64,000 bases of DNA from Limonium bicolor (taxonomy: Eukaryota; Streptophyta; Magnoliopsida; Caryophyllales; Plumbaginaceae): contig CM041778.1 of NCBI GenBank assembly GCA_023374045.1, positions 92,382,839 through 92,446,838 on the forward strand. The letters are read 5' to 3'. This document shows, piece after piece, positions 24,105 to 36,360 of the stretch. Both the position numbers and the translations under genes were made by a program. The stretch's first letter is position 1, and the number at the start of each line of letters is the position of its first letter. The notes below the pieces were generated by a model. That model did not search any database and was not told the origin of the DNA. It saw only the letters and a list, made by a program, of their open reading frames with translations.

Positions 24105-26530
24105 GTGTTTTCACTTCGCACAGTCGGAATTTAAAAAAAAATTATGATTTTGGCCCTACTTCAATATTTTTCTAAAAGGGAAAATTCACGAGATACCCCT
24201 GTTTTCTGTCGTAATTCACAATATACCCCTGTGATTTTAGTAATTTAACTTTAAACATGCTTAAATGTTGTCCAAAATTGATGAAACTTTACATGGACGA
24301 TGCTAAAGTGTTATATTTTGGTCCAATATCAAATTTGAAGTTCTTTAAGCTCACATGTGACCTGTGGGACCCAATGAACAGTCACATATTCATGGGGTCC
24401 CACAGGTCATATGTGAGCGTAAAAAGCTTCAAATTTGATATTGGACCAAAATATAACACTTTAGCATCGTCCATGTAAAGTTTCATCAATTTTGGACAAC
24501 ATTTAAGTATGTTTAAAGTTGAATTACGAAAATCACAGGGGTATATTGTGAATTACGAAAGAAAACAGGGGTATCTCGTGAATTTTCCCTTTCTAAAAAT
24601 TACAATATTTACCCACAATTTATGACATATTACAAAGCGCATCTATAATTCATTATGCGCAGTCGTAATTCCAATACACTCAGTCAAAAAATAACCAAAT
24701 TAAGTGCTAACGTGGGCAAAATTTATTAAGAAATGGTCCGATAAAAGTAAAAAGGATTATGAAGTATTTAAGAAGAAATAACACATATATCAGAAAAATT
24801 ATTAGCAAAGTATACCATGACAAAGTAGACGAAAAGATGAAAGGTGTTCTTCGTTACCGGCGCCGGCGCCGGCCCTTCTCTGTTGGAGTAGGCGCCGAGT
24901 TCCGGTCTTAAAATCGTCATATCTTCTTCGTTATAGCTTCGTTTTTCGATCTGTTTGTGCCGACACATTTATCTTTTCATCTACATTGTCATGCTATACT
25001 TTGTTGATAATTTTTATGATATATTTGATATTTCTTATTAAGGTCGAACAAGACGTCGATGATAGTTAATGTCGTACTTAAGAAAAAAATAACACATATA
25101 TCAGAAAAATTATTAGCAAAGTATACCATGACAAAGTAGACAAAAAGACGAACGTGTCGGCGCAAACGGATCAAAAAATGGAGCCATAACGAAGAAGATA
25201 TGACGATTTTAAAACCAGAAACCGGCGTCTGCGCCAACAGAGAAGGGCCGGCGCCGGGGGTAACGAAGGACGTGCACCGCCTTCCTTACCGGTGCCGGCG
25301 CAGGCCCTTCTCTGTTGGCGCCAGTGCCGGGTTCTGGTCTTAAAATCGTCATATCTTCTTCGTTATAGCTCCGTTTTTTGATCTATTTACGCCGACGCGT
25401 TCCTCTTTTCATCTACTTTGTCATGGTCTACTTTGCTGATAATTTTTATGATATATTTGTTATTTTTTATTAAGTTTGAATAAGACGTTGATGATAGTTA
25501 ATGTCGTACTTAAGAAAAAATAACACATATACTAGAAAAAATATCATAAAAGTAGACCATGACAAAGTAGAAGAAAAGACGAACGCGTCGGTGCAAATGG
25601 ATTGAAAAACGGAGCTATAACGAAGAAGAGATGACGATTTTAAGACCGGAACCCGGCGCGCCGCCTTCCTTATTGGTGCCAGCGCCGGGTTCCGGTCTTA
25701 AAATCGCCATATCTTCTTCATTATGGCTCCGTTTTTCGATCCGTTTGCGTCGACACGTTCCTCTTTTCATCTACTTTGTCATGGTCTACTTTTCTGATAA
25801 ATTTTATGATATATTTGTTATTTCTTATTAAGTTCGAACAAGACGTCAATGATAGTTAATGTCGTACGTAAGAAGAAATAACATATATACTAGAAAAAAT
25901 ATCAGAAAAGTAGACCATAACAAAGTAGAATAAAAGACAAACACGTCGGTGCAAATGGATTGAAAAACGGAGCTATAACGAAGAAGATATGACGATTTTA
26001 AGATCGGAAACCGGCGCCTGCGGCCTGCGCCAACAGAGAAGGGCCGGCGCCGGCGCCGGTAACAAAGGACGCGCGCCAGTGCACCGCCTTCCTTACCGGC
26101 GCCGGCGCCGGCCCTTCTCTGTTGGCACCAGCGTCGGGTTCCGGTCTTAAAATCGTCATATCTTCTTCGTTATAGCTCCGTTTTTTGATCCGTTTATGCC
26201 GACACGTTCATCTTTTCGTCTACTTTGTCATGGTCTACTTTGTTGATAATTTTTTTGATATGTTTTATTTCTTCTTAAGTACTTTAGAATCCTTTTTTAC
26301 TTTTATCGAACAGTTTATTAGTAAATTTTGCTTACGTTAGCACCTAAATTAGTTATTTTCCGACTGAGCGTATTGGAATTCCGACTGCGCGTAATGAAAT
26401 TTGGACGTGCCTCGTAATATGTCATAAATTGTGGGTAAATATAGTAATTTTTAGAAAAATATTGAAGTAGGGGCAAGATAGTCATTTTCCGACTAAGCGA
26501 ATTGAAATTTCGACTGTGCTTAGTGACCCT
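24105..26530. mobile_element. Foldback element made of alternating palindromes
   Basis: The outer arms are inverted copies. The left has GCACAGTCGGAATTT, CTTCAATATTTTTCTAAAA and ACCCACAATTTATGACATATTAC. The right has the complements in reverse order, up to about 26530. Between them, about 24770-26285 holds four inverted-repeat modules. Each has arms containing ATCAGAAAAATT..CAAAGTA.ACCATGACAAAG and GAAGAAGATATGACGATTTTAAGACC. Their centres are GC-rich blocks rich in GGCGCCGGCGCC (near 24865, 25230-25320, 25670, 26010-26110). No transposase is present. Superfamily uncertain; long-TIR Mutator-like or foldback elements are candidates. Confidence 0.7.
24178..24589. mobile_element. 412-bp palindromic Mutator-like MITE (TSD TTTCTAAAA)
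   Basis: The element starts GGGAAAATTCACGAGAT and ends with its complement. The two halves pair almost along their full length around a centre near 24384 (GTGGGACCC and GGGTCCCAC). The 9-bp TTTCTAAAA flanks both ends. The right arm of the host foldback element (near 26450) keeps the empty site. The open frame 24257-24478 is just the hairpin read through, not a gene. Confidence 0.88.
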
Positions 26531-26718
26531 CTTAATATATGGTATTGGTAATCTTAAAAGCAACTAATAGACTTTAGAAAATATTTATGGTAAAACGGTA
26601 AAAACGAGCATCATAAATGTGACATAAATACGACATAAATGTCACGTGCAAATATAGTCTAAACGAACGATAAAAAATAAAAATATAACATTTATGTCAC
26701 TCATTTATGTCACATTTA

Positions 26719-26926
26719 GGTCCCGTTCATTACCAAGCTGAATTAGTTTCATCCAGCTTTAATAATAAAGCTTGTCCACATGTCTTCCTATCATTTGTTT
26801 AACTCAAAAGTAAAATCTCATCTAAAGCCACTTGTTCTCCTTTTATTGGTTAACTAGAATCGATATACTTAACCACATATAGCTGAATCAGAGACGCAGC
26901 TATCCCCGCGTTTACCGAACGGCGCC
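26719..26926. mobile_element. Tourist-like MITE (TSD TTA)
   Basis: Ends GGTCCCGTTCATTACC and GTTTACCGAACGGCGCC are imperfect inverted repeats flanked by TTA on each side. This fits PIF/Harbinger-derived MITEs. Confidence 0.7.
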
Positions 26927-27313
26927 TTATACCACAAACAAACGATGTTTAAATTACTTTGATAATTGGACGCCTACAAGCTTAAAGTTAGCTGAAGTCT
27001 CCGTTTACAGGCCTGCTAAAAACAAATTCCAGCCCCACTATATATATTTTGACCAAAAATAAAATCAAATTGCGGGAGTTTCTGGTCCGAATTTGAGCCC
27101 ATTAGATGAAAGATAGGGTCATGCCGAATGGACTGACCGAGAGCTCTATTTTAGGTCAATGTCAAAAAATACAGATTAAGCTCCTTAATCAATCCTGTTG
27201 GATTGGACAGTTGCACGATTTACCGATTTCCCTCACAAATAGTGGAGCAATGAACTCTAATGGACAGGTTTTTTGCGTTTGTATAATCTGGGTGTGGTTA
27301 ACAAATATAGTTA

Positions 27314-27510
27314 GGCCCCGTTTGTTGGCTGCGATGAAACGTAGGAATTCCTGCGTTAGTATAAAGCTAACTATAGTTAACCTATAATAACTTGACATGT
27401 ATACTTTTTCTGACACATGGTTAAAGTGGAAACCAATAGCAGAATGACACATGGCTGATATATATAAACAACAGAGATTAATATTTTGAATGTCACTATC
27501 GAACGGGCCC
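27314..27510. mobile_element. Tourist-like MITE (TSD TTA)
   Basis: Ends GGCCCCGTTTGTTGG and CTATCGAACGGGCCC, flanked by TTA, 197 bp, no coding sequence. Related at the termini to the copy at 26719. Confidence 0.7.
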
Positions 27511-27675
27511 TTAGCCACCTGGACTATGGTCAGGTTTTGTGGACCTTAAATGTAAATTGAGCCAATCACAAATAGACACTTATCCTAACAATTTTTAAAA
27601 GTAGCTTAAAAACTAGAACGCTCCTATCAGGCGCTATTCGAACTTTCTTCATGAAACTTGTAATGATTAATCTTA

Positions 27676-28175
27676 GAGTAAATTACTTAGAACCCCTTGA
27701 GGATTTGAGATATTACAGTTAACCCCCTTGTGTTTATCATAATTATTGGTAACCACTTTAGGTTAAGGTAGGTATCTTTGACTACGAGCCCCCAAACTAT
27801 AACTCTGTTATTAGAAAGTTAACTATGTGTTGATCTATCAACTTAATCACATAATAATGCCAGGTTGGACAACAAAGCTACTTAATCAACATCGTCTAAC
27901 TCTCTCTCATCCCACTTTAGATGCATTTTCAAGGCAAGGTTGACATTTTTAGAAAATAACAATGCATATTAAGTAGTGTTTTGTCTAGTCTGACTTTATT
28001 AATGTGATTAAGCTGATAGGTCAACACGTAGTTAACTTCCTAATAACAAAAATATAATTCGGGGGCTCGTAGTCAAAGATACCTTAACCTCGAGGCGGTT
28101 ACCAGTAATTACGATAAACACAAGGGGTTAATTGTAATATCCTAAATCCTCAAGGGGGTTCTGAGTAATTTACTC
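27676..28175. mobile_element. 500-bp Mutator-like MITE with long TIRs (TSD TTAATCTTA)
   Basis: TIRs of about 100 bp or more: GAGTAAATTACTTAGAACCC at the left and its near-complement at the right, with further pairing through CCTTGAGGATTT and CTTGTGTTTATC. A perfect 9-bp duplication TTAATCTTA flanks it (27667-27675 and 28176-28184). Confidence 0.88.
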
Positions 28176-28184
28176 TTAATCTTA

Positions 28185-28972
28185 CTATAGTTAAGGAATG
28201 AAACTTTAACAGGTGTACCATGTTTTGATGTGTAGCAAATTTCTACTTAACATGTGACAGTGAGAGAAATACAAAATTAGATTAATCTATAAAAGCTATC
28301 AAAAGAACAGGGTTATAGAAATCATATTTGCTGTGTTTACAAATTAAACTCATTTATGGATTTTCTTCACTTACTAAATATCACCTGCTTACCCTCATTG
28401 TCTGCAACATTCCGCACAAGTTCTCTTCCCGACTTTCGTCAGCCCGGAAGCATCAAAACAATTGAAACAACACGGGTATTTATGGTATTTACCAAATTGT
28501 GTATGTCTAAATTAACCAACTATCGAACAGCCCAACCCATATCACATTAATTGGACTTAATCTGTTGACATTAATGTGAAATTAATCTGATTCAATTAAG
28601 CTCCTCATGTCCGACGCCCTCGCGGTAATCCCCGCACCCAAGTTCCAAAAAAGGTAGCACTCCGCTCTCTCCCGCCCATAGTCCGTCTCTCCGGTTCTTC
28701 CGCCTCTCTAATCCACACCGCTTCCTTCGGCGAAAGAGGCATCAAGTCTTGGTAGTTTTTGTCTTCGAAAAAACAAGTTTTGGTAGTTTTCTCAAGTTGG
28801 GATGTTCATTTGACAAACCGTAGCGACAATCGACCTGGGTGTTTTGCAAATTTCGTCGCTTGATTTCCTGAAATTCTCTGTAGCTACCGGTAGTCTGGTA
28901 CTGGTTACTTGGTTAGTGTTTATTGCTTTCTTATCTCTTGCCCGTCTTCTCATCTCACTCTCCGTCTGTGAG
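28185..28972. other. Promoter and 5' UTR region of the RPC8-like gene
   Basis: No separate gene seen. A CT-rich stretch (28655-28720) precedes the start codon and would suit a 5' UTR. An open frame continues upstream of 28973 but has no ATG in the right place. Confidence 0.4.
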
Positions 28973-30914
28973 ATGTTTTACCTAAGTGAGTTGGAACACA
29001 AGCTGCGATTGCCACCGCATCTTCTCATCCTTCCGCTGGACGAAGCAATTGAGTCTGAGCTCAAGGCTCTCTTCTTAGACAAAGTCATCCCAAAATTAGG
29101 CCTTTGCATCTCAATCCACGATCTCAAGAGCATTGACGGCGGTTTTGTACTACATAGTGAGGGCGCTCCCACTTACAATGTAAGAAAGAGAGCAAAATTA
29201 CTATAGAAAGAAAATACTTCTAACCTCTTGTGCCTTGTTGTCTGGTTCCCTCTGAATTACTGCTCAGACACATGGTTTTGCCCTTCGCTTTCTCTGTGCT
29301 CTCTGTTTGACGACGTCAATTAATTAGGCAAAGCAAGTCCAGTTGTTGAGTAGTGGTAACTTGTTACCCTTTTTGATTTGTGATATGTTGAAGCCCATCT
29401 AGTAACGGCCAAGTTTGTTATTTGTTTGATCTTTTGTAGATTTTAAACTGGGATATGTTTGGATTATTGATTGAGTATAAAAATTTAAGCATTGTGGAGT
29501 AGGGCTTACCAGCTTTGATCATCTATATGAGTGTATTCTAACTGTACCTTACCAAATTATTTTTGTTCATGTATATAATTTGGGTGTGTTTATCACTACA
29601 TTGTGAGCAATCATAATGGCGAAAGTTTTCTGCCTTTGGGCCCTCTAGTATGAATGATTAATTTGGGTATTTTTAATCTGAACAGTGTCTGCATGATTGT
29701 ATATTCATTTTCTTCTCTCTTTGCAGGTTGTATTCCGTGTGATTGTGTTCCGTCCATTCCGGGAGAAGTTATATCAGCTAAATTGAAAGAATCAACAAAA
29801 GATGGCTTGCAATGTATGTTTCATACTTATAGTTCACGAAATTTTGTATATATTGGCTTTTAAGCTTGTTCAATGTAAGATCAAGTTGTCTAACTTGTCT
29901 CTGCATATGACTAATCAACATCATGCAATTAAGCTATGATCTGGTTCTATGAAACTTCTATGCTGATGTTGAACATGTATGATGGCAGTGACTCTTGGAT
30001 TTTTTGATGACATCCATGTGTCTAGCTGCTTTCTTCCACAACCTTCTGTGTCAGAGCCTGAATTACACAGCAGGTAAGTCTCCTTATACATGTGTGGTAT
30101 GCATAAAAATGATGTATTTTTTGTTCTTTATACTGCCAAAATTCAATTTTCTTTCAGGGGTGAATTTAATTGCTTCAGGCCACCCACCCTGTCTTGGATA
30201 CTAATATCCATTTGCTCATCTGCATTTGTATGACTAGGGATGCAGTCAGATGGTATTGGGTTACAGAAGATGATAAATTACCTATTGATGAAGATGAGGA
30301 GGTCAAGACTGCTGTCTTTCCTGTATTTCTTTGTTCTTTTCTTTTTGTCGAGTTATTGTTGTCGATGAATCATCAACATCTGGTGAAAACCTCAATAATT
30401 CTTAGTGATATGAAACACTTGGTAGTGCTTTATGTGATGATGATAAAGTGGATGATGATGCAGATTCGATTCCGTGTTTTGACGGTGGACTACCCTTCAA
30501 TTCCTCTTGAACAAGAACCAAATGCTAAGCCTTTTGCTCCCATGGTTGTTCAAGTAAGCTATTGTTCATCCTCTTCTTAAACTAGTTACTGGATGATGAC
30601 ATTTTTCTTTCTTTATTTGTTTGTCTGAGGCTTTATTGGTTAATATGTTATCTGATGAACAAGGAAAGAAACTTAGATTTACTTCTTTATGATGCTGCTG
30701 CTTTGATATCATCTAGTAAGATTTAATTTCTTTTCCGCTAAAATTGCTTCTTAACTGTTAAATACAATGCTGTTTGCTTCTTAACCTTCTAGTAATGTTT
30801 AATACCCTTGATTGAGAATAATGCAGTCCCCCGGTTGAAAGTTGAATGTCTTGTATTTTTCAGGGATCGCTAATTGATGAAGGTGGTCTTGGCCCTATCT
30901 CATGGTGGAGCTGA
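28973..30914 (+). CDS. RPC8: RNA polymerase III subunit RPC8/Rpc25 homologue, one apparent frameshift
   Basis: Six exons are read: 28973-29179, 29727-29813, 29989-30073, 30238-30301, 30464-30553 and 30864-30914. The start MFYLSELEHKLRLPPH is the conserved N-terminus of Rpb7-type subunits. Next come LGLCISIHDLKSIDGGFV, FRVIVFRPF, GEVISAKLKES, LTLGFFDDIHV, the S1/OB part IRFRVLTVDYPSIPLEQ, KPFAPMV, and the conserved end GSLIDEGGLGPISWW. With Rpc17/RPC9 this protein forms the Pol III stalk that recognises initiation factors for tRNA and 5S transcription. All exon phases fit except in exon 2, which is one base short: between RPF and GEV a G-run (near 29760) appears to lack a G. Everything else is intact, so a consensus error or a very young pseudogene are both possible. 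It converges with the NFU gene. Confidence 0.85.
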
Positions 30915-31031
30915 CGTGTGGAAACAGAAAAAGTTGTAGCTGAACAATGGGAATTGGCATTGCGTTATTCTGCTTTTTTTTTTTCCTTTCATGATTATGT
31001 GTATACTGTCTTCCTATCTTAGGATACTTAA

Positions 31032-31179
31032 GGGCATCCACAAATTAGTAAGTTATGTGAGAGTTTTTTAGTTAAGAATCCCAAAAGTGGGTGTCTTAGC
31101 GAAAGAAGAGAGATTGTGAGGAGAAGCATAAAATATTATTATTTTAAGAGTGGAATCCAGCTTGTTATTGTGGATGCCC
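31032..31179. mobile_element. 148-bp MITE (TSD TAA)
   Basis: Ends GGGCATCCACAA and TTGTGGATGCCC are perfect inverted repeats flanked by TAA. It lies in the spacer between the convergent RPC8 and NFU genes and could contribute to a 3' UTR. Confidence 0.85.
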
Positions 31180-31686
31180 TAATATATATATCCTTTGGTT
31201 TCTAGGAGAGCGAGAGACTTTTAATATTGGCAAACGTGAATTCTCGAAGCTTGAATGTAGCTGTGAAGTTACTCGCTAGCTATTGGGAATGTAGACCATG
31301 ACTGAACTGTGATTGAGCCACCACCACTAGTGTGCACTAGTCTAACTTCTCTCTGCCTTTAGATTGGAATTTTAATGTCTGATTGTTGTTATTTGTTGTT
31401 GTATTGGAGTTAAGAGGGGGTGGATTTCATCAGCTGATGATGGTTTTATTTATTGGGTGCTTGGCAAAGTTGGAGGTGCCATGATCAAGAGAATCTTCAG
31501 GGAGCTGATGTTCTTCGCAATATGAAGAGGGGAGTGGTGTATTAATCATACAAGAAAAAAAAGAGCGGTCTTCAATCATATGTACTTCTACCAGCCCATT
31601 ATATTCAAAGTATCGACAATAAGATGTTTGCACTTGGTTAGTAGTAAGTAGTGTAGGAAGATGGGGGGGCTAATGAATGAACCAAA

Positions 31687-32877
31687 TCATTCGAGAAGCT
31701 GAACGGCAGCAATGGCGGGGATTTTGTCCCTTAACCTCTGCGTAAGTGAGACTCTGACTGTCATAACCCCAGCTGCAGGGCCACTTAGCTTCACCTTCAC
31801 AATGTAGCCATCAATCTGCTGCAGCTCTAATATTCCTCCCCCTGCACCTGTCAAGTATGGCCTTATATCCGCCAGCACCTGCCAGCCAAGTATGTGGCTT
31901 CAATTATAAACTCTAAAGATATACACAGATCTAGCCAGGTTCTTCATAACGAGAAACTGAAGCAAGATTGATTCATAACCTTTCGATGTTTTCTTCGTTG
32001 AGCTCTAGCCCAGTCTCTGTATCATCCGCTATCTGCTCTACTTCTAATATCTCCGGGATTTTATCACGTAACTTCGTCTCTATGCCCATCCTCAATGTCA
32101 TTGCGGAGCTGGGGCACGATCCACAGGCGCCCTGGAGTTTTAGCACTACCACAAGACCATCGATCTCGTGCAGCGCGACGTTCCCTCCATCAGCCATGAG
32201 CCCAGGTCGAACCTCATCCAGAACTTTCTCGACGTTCTCCTCTGTTAGCGGCAGCACACATCTTATGGGCGACACCGCAACTTCGTTGTTCCCGTGGGTT
32301 ATGTAATAAAATGAAGACAAGTGAGTTGAATCAATGAGAAGAATAGAACATGTGAGCAGCAGATTCATCATATAGGCAATGTTTGATGGAGAATAATCTG
32401 TAGTGAAAAGAGTTATTCAGAATCACTTCCAATTGTCATAATGATAATAAACGACTTAATTGCTTACCCCTTTGAAGTCGATGAAGATCTCTTGGCTTGC
32501 TATTGATGACTCTGATAAGTGTCTAAATAAAGAATTGCTGCCTCTACAATAGGAGCTGTTGGTCGAAGACAGCGATGCGGAACGACCTGTTGGATGATGA
32601 TGAAAGTGTCCCTCTACAGCAAAACCGATTAATGGACTCGCACACTTCTTACACCAAAGACCAAAAGACAGAAGATGAAAGTAACAAGAAAAGGAAAGAA
32701 AAAACGAACCTTCTTTGAGCCGTGAGAGAATCGGGAAGGGTGTTGCTGCAGCCGGCGCTGAGCGCATCGGATCGAAGAAGAGCTGAGGGACAATAAGGAT
32801 GATGATGATGTCGACGTTGGGGTCACGGCCGTTGGTGCTGCTCTCGCGAACGGAGCTTGAGTAGTCGACATTATCAT
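31687..32877 (-). CDS. NFU: Plastid NFU-type iron-sulfur scaffold protein
   Basis: Two conserved exons carry the protein. The first, up to 32397 and ending 31980, has [48 protein letters not shown] with the cluster-binding CxxC, and [12 protein letters not shown]. The second, 31878-31687, has [25 protein letters not shown] and [11 protein letters not shown], the degenerate second NFU repeat seen in plastid NFU1-3. NFU proteins pass Fe-S clusters to photosystem I and other stromal targets. Upstream, 32877-32710 encodes a Ser/Thr/Arg-rich leader (from [16 protein letters not shown]) suited to plastid import, and 32613-32468 is a probable second exon. Phases between exon 2 and 3 and between exon 3 and 4 are each off by one. 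At exon 3 an A appears missing in an A-run just before the donor at 31980. Identity firm, 5' exon joins uncertain. Confidence 0.82.
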
Positions 32878-34400
32878 TATTATTGCTCCTGTTGCATCAT
32901 TCCGGTCGCTCGACACCGTTAATCAACGAGTCATGATGTTGAAGAGACCAGAAGGTTTGCAGTAGCAGTAGGAGATGAAGTATTTTCTTGTTGGAAGACG
33001 GACGACGCCGAATTTCTCAGCGGGATGAAGAGAATTACCCTTCTTCTCCAGTACAGACTTCAGAGTTTGGGTTGGGGCGGACTAGTCGGATCATGTTAGC
33101 TTGCATAATTTTGATGAAGGGATTGTAGTTTGCCACGTCACGTCTGTGGCTTCCGATTTGGAGATTCTTTTGGGCCATAGACTTGAGCTTAGTAAAGCTG
33201 TACAGACCCAAGCCCAAATCTAATTAACCTTTATATGAAACGAACAACAAATTATTTGGTTATTTTGTGTAGCTGGATAATTGTTTGGGGCCGGGGTTGG
33301 ACTTTTCGTTCATGTAGCCCGTACACTGACTGTAGACCCATCATCATGGACATAAATGAACAAACAAAGGTAACTTATGTTACTTATCCCTTTCCATTTG
33401 TTTATTCTGCTTCTCTATGTCCGGTGGGGCTACATGAGTAATCCAGTTAATTAAGGTATCATTTTTTTGTAAGTTCATTTTATTTTATATCATCAGTTTA
33501 CTTTTTATATGTTTATATATCATATCAATTTTTTATTTTACATATTTTTTATCCTTATTTTTTCTAAATTAACTTACAAACAACATCAAATAGCTTGACC
33601 TTTGAAATAAACGGCCTGGGCAAGAACAAATAAGTGAGGGGAAAGCAATATCCTAGAAAGTGAATACAAAACGTGGGAATTTGAATAATAATAATAATTA
33701 AAAGGAGTTAGTGGGGAAGATGACAGTGATGAAGAGAAGGGTGAGCGGTGAGGTGGGGTGGGTGGTTTACTATCCTGAAAACAAGAACAGGTGAGGTGAG
33801 CATACTTCCGAGGGAATGATGAACCCACCGAGAAGGTAATCAGCTCCACTTTTAACAAACACGTCATGTGAAACCAAACACTATTGTTGGTATCACTTTT
33901 TCAGCACTATTTTTTTCACTTCTTTCATCAAACAATATAGTACTACTACTAATTAATGAACTGAACTGAACTCTCTTACCGTTTTTGAAAGGCTCCCGAC
34001 AAACTCAATTGATTTTTTTTGCATTATATATGATATGATATGCTTTTTACGAGACTGATTGTCGGTCTATCTGTCTGTCACACTCGCCAATCACTTGCCG
34101 TCTTCTTTAGATAGAAGTGAATGATGATGATGATATGTATGTCATTATTGATCCTTATTGTGTCTTAATTATTTGATATAAAAGTATATAAATGTGGATA
34201 GATTCCTAGTTTCTACGTACGATGTATTATATTATATATATAGCATTAATTCCCTTTTCTTTTTATTGACATTGAGGATTTTCTATGCAAAAAGATCTCT
34301 CGAATCTGAAGCAATCAAAGTTTGTGATGTCTGCTACTGCTGGTTGGATCAGTTGGCTTCATGTGGGGTTGAGTTGCAGGGGATTCAATCATAATACGTA
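32878..34400. other. Intergenic, including the NFU promoter side
   Basis: No gene, transposon end or splice pattern that I can support. Short frames (for example 33586-33867 minus) have no domain. Confidence 0.6.
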
Positions 34401-34854
34401 TTAAGGGGCTGTTTATTCATGACTCTTACTTTTTTATTAGATTAATCTCTCACATGTCATTGTCTTAGGGCCGAATGAGGCGGAGTGTGCCAGGATGAAA
34501 CTCAGTGAAATGGGAGATTTGGAGCTTAATGATAATGTTTCATATATAAAGTCGCGTTAAGGAAAACCCACGACTATTACTGTAGCCCATGACATGTCTA
34601 ATTACACTATTACCCTTACTTTTTGGCCTCAACCATACACACCAGCTTCTTCTTCTTCTTCATCAATTTTCAACTTTCGTCATAGTGCACCAGCTTATTC
34701 TTCACTCTCTGGATTGCAGCAACCCGGACGTTCATTCGAGTTGATTAGAACAGCATAAACCGCTACAGTTATGGATTGCTCCAACCCGTCACACGTTCAT
34801 TTGAGTTGGCAAGCTTCAGCAAGAAACTGGGAGATTACAGAATTATCGACCTAC

Positions 34855-35104
34855 TGTTAGAGTATATAGTATATTGGGTTTTCTGTATTATATTGTGACG
34901 TGTTATATACTAGTGTATAAGGTATAACGGTACATCTGGTATAGTCTCTTACATATCAGTAGGGCACTCTTTCTGTATAGATAGATATTACAGATTACAG
35001 TACACACTACTCTTTTCTCTCCGTGTAAAACTCTTCTTCCTCAATAGAATGTTAGTGAGTATTTTCTTTCTTTCTCTGCTTGTCGATCGTGTGCCACATT
35101 GACA
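34855..35104 (+). repeat. 5' LTR of the copia element
   Basis: 250 bp, TG...CA ends, followed immediately by TGGTATCAGGGCT. Contains a TATATACTAGTGTATAA segment that could hold the TATA box. Confidence 0.95.
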
Positions 35105-35117
35105 TGGTATCAGGGCT
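35105..35117 (+). other. Copia primer-binding site
   Basis: TGGTATCAGGGCT directly after the LTR, complementary to the 3' end of initiator tRNA-Met with one difference from the usual TGGTATCAGAGC. Confidence 0.88.
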
Positions 35118-35143
35118 ACGCTAGGGCTCCGATCATTTTCCGC

Positions 35144-36360
35144 CATGACAGAGCAAGGAGATGAAAACATTGAGAGTGAACTGGAAAAGGCAAGATCAGG
35201 GATGAAGATACACAATCGGAAACGCAAGAACATGGGTCGAGAGTCGAGCAAGATTTCAACGACCCTTTGTATCTTCACCCTTCAGACAGCATAAACCACA
35301 ATTTTGGAATCAAGTTCAAAGGAGGACCTGGTTTCGATCAGTGGAAAAGAGCAGCGACTATCGCTCTCAAAGCAAAAAACAAGTTTGGACTTGTTAATGG
35401 GCAAATCACCGAACCAGAGAGGACATCGGAGAGATACCCAATGTGGGAAAGAAGCAATAACATGGTGATGAGTTGGATCCTCAACTCACTGGAGAAGGAA
35501 ATTGGGGAAAGCATCATGTACTGCGAGACGGCCTCCCAGATGTGGAATGCTCTTCGCAAGAGGTTTGAACTTCTGAACGGGCCGGAGATCTATGCGATTC
35601 AGAAAGAAATCGGCCGCCTAACTCAACAAGAAGATACAATTAGCACCTTCTTCACAAGATTAAAGAGACTCTGGGATCGATTAACCAGCAGTCAAAAAAC
35701 CCTAAGGTGCTCCTGCGGCGCGGCGAAAGATCTCAATGAGCGCGAAGAGCAAGACAAGCTCATGAAATTCCTTGATGGGTTAAACGAGAACTTTAAGCAA
35801 GCGAAAGGGGCGATTCTCCTGATGAATCCACTGCCAGATTTGAACGCGCATACTCCATCCTTGCCCAAGATGAGAAGGGTAGAGACATGTCCGAGACTCA
35901 GACTGAAAGCAGTGAGAATACCCTAGCCCTTGCGCACAAGAATGGCATTCAGAACACCAAGAAGCCATTGCTGAAGAAACAAATCGAGAAATCGCCGGGC
36001 TCGAGCAGTAGTGGGACGAAGAAAAACCTTCCCAAGTGTACCAACTGTGCTAAAGTTGGACACACACGTTCACAGTGTTGGTGGATCATCGGGTTTCCGG
36101 AAGAAGGAAATCAGAAGAAAGAACGAATTGCTGCTTCCACCGTTGAAAGTAACACAAAGATGCAGAGAACTACCCAGTCAGAGTCATCCCCCATTGTAGG
36201 ATTCACCACAGAACAACTGAAAAGTTTGACGAAATATCTGCAGCAGAAATCGATCAACGCCAGAGAGGAAACCCAAAGTAGCAATAACAATTTCGGAAGT
36301 TTCTCTGGTAATATCATTCAACCTTGTTCTTTTCATTTACTAAAACAAATAATTACTTGA
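35144..36360 (+). pseudogene. Copia Gag (nucleocapsid)
   Basis: Starts ATGACAGAGCAAGG at 35144, changes frame before 35267, and continues in the frame FGIKFKGGPGFDQWKRA, MWERSNNMVMSWILNSL and MWNALRKRFELLNG, the capsid-type core of copia Gag. It shifts again near 35880 and then shows one CCHC knuckle CTNCAKVGHTRSQC (near 36040). Gag packages the element RNA into cytoplasmic particles. Two phase breaks prevent a full-length product as read. Confidence 0.88.

Noticed and set aside
24257..24478. 73-codon open frame
   Set aside because: Lies wholly inside a palindromic MITE; the second half is the complement of the first.
35338..35559. Minus-strand frame opposite copia gag
   Set aside because: Shadow of the plus-strand Gag frame.
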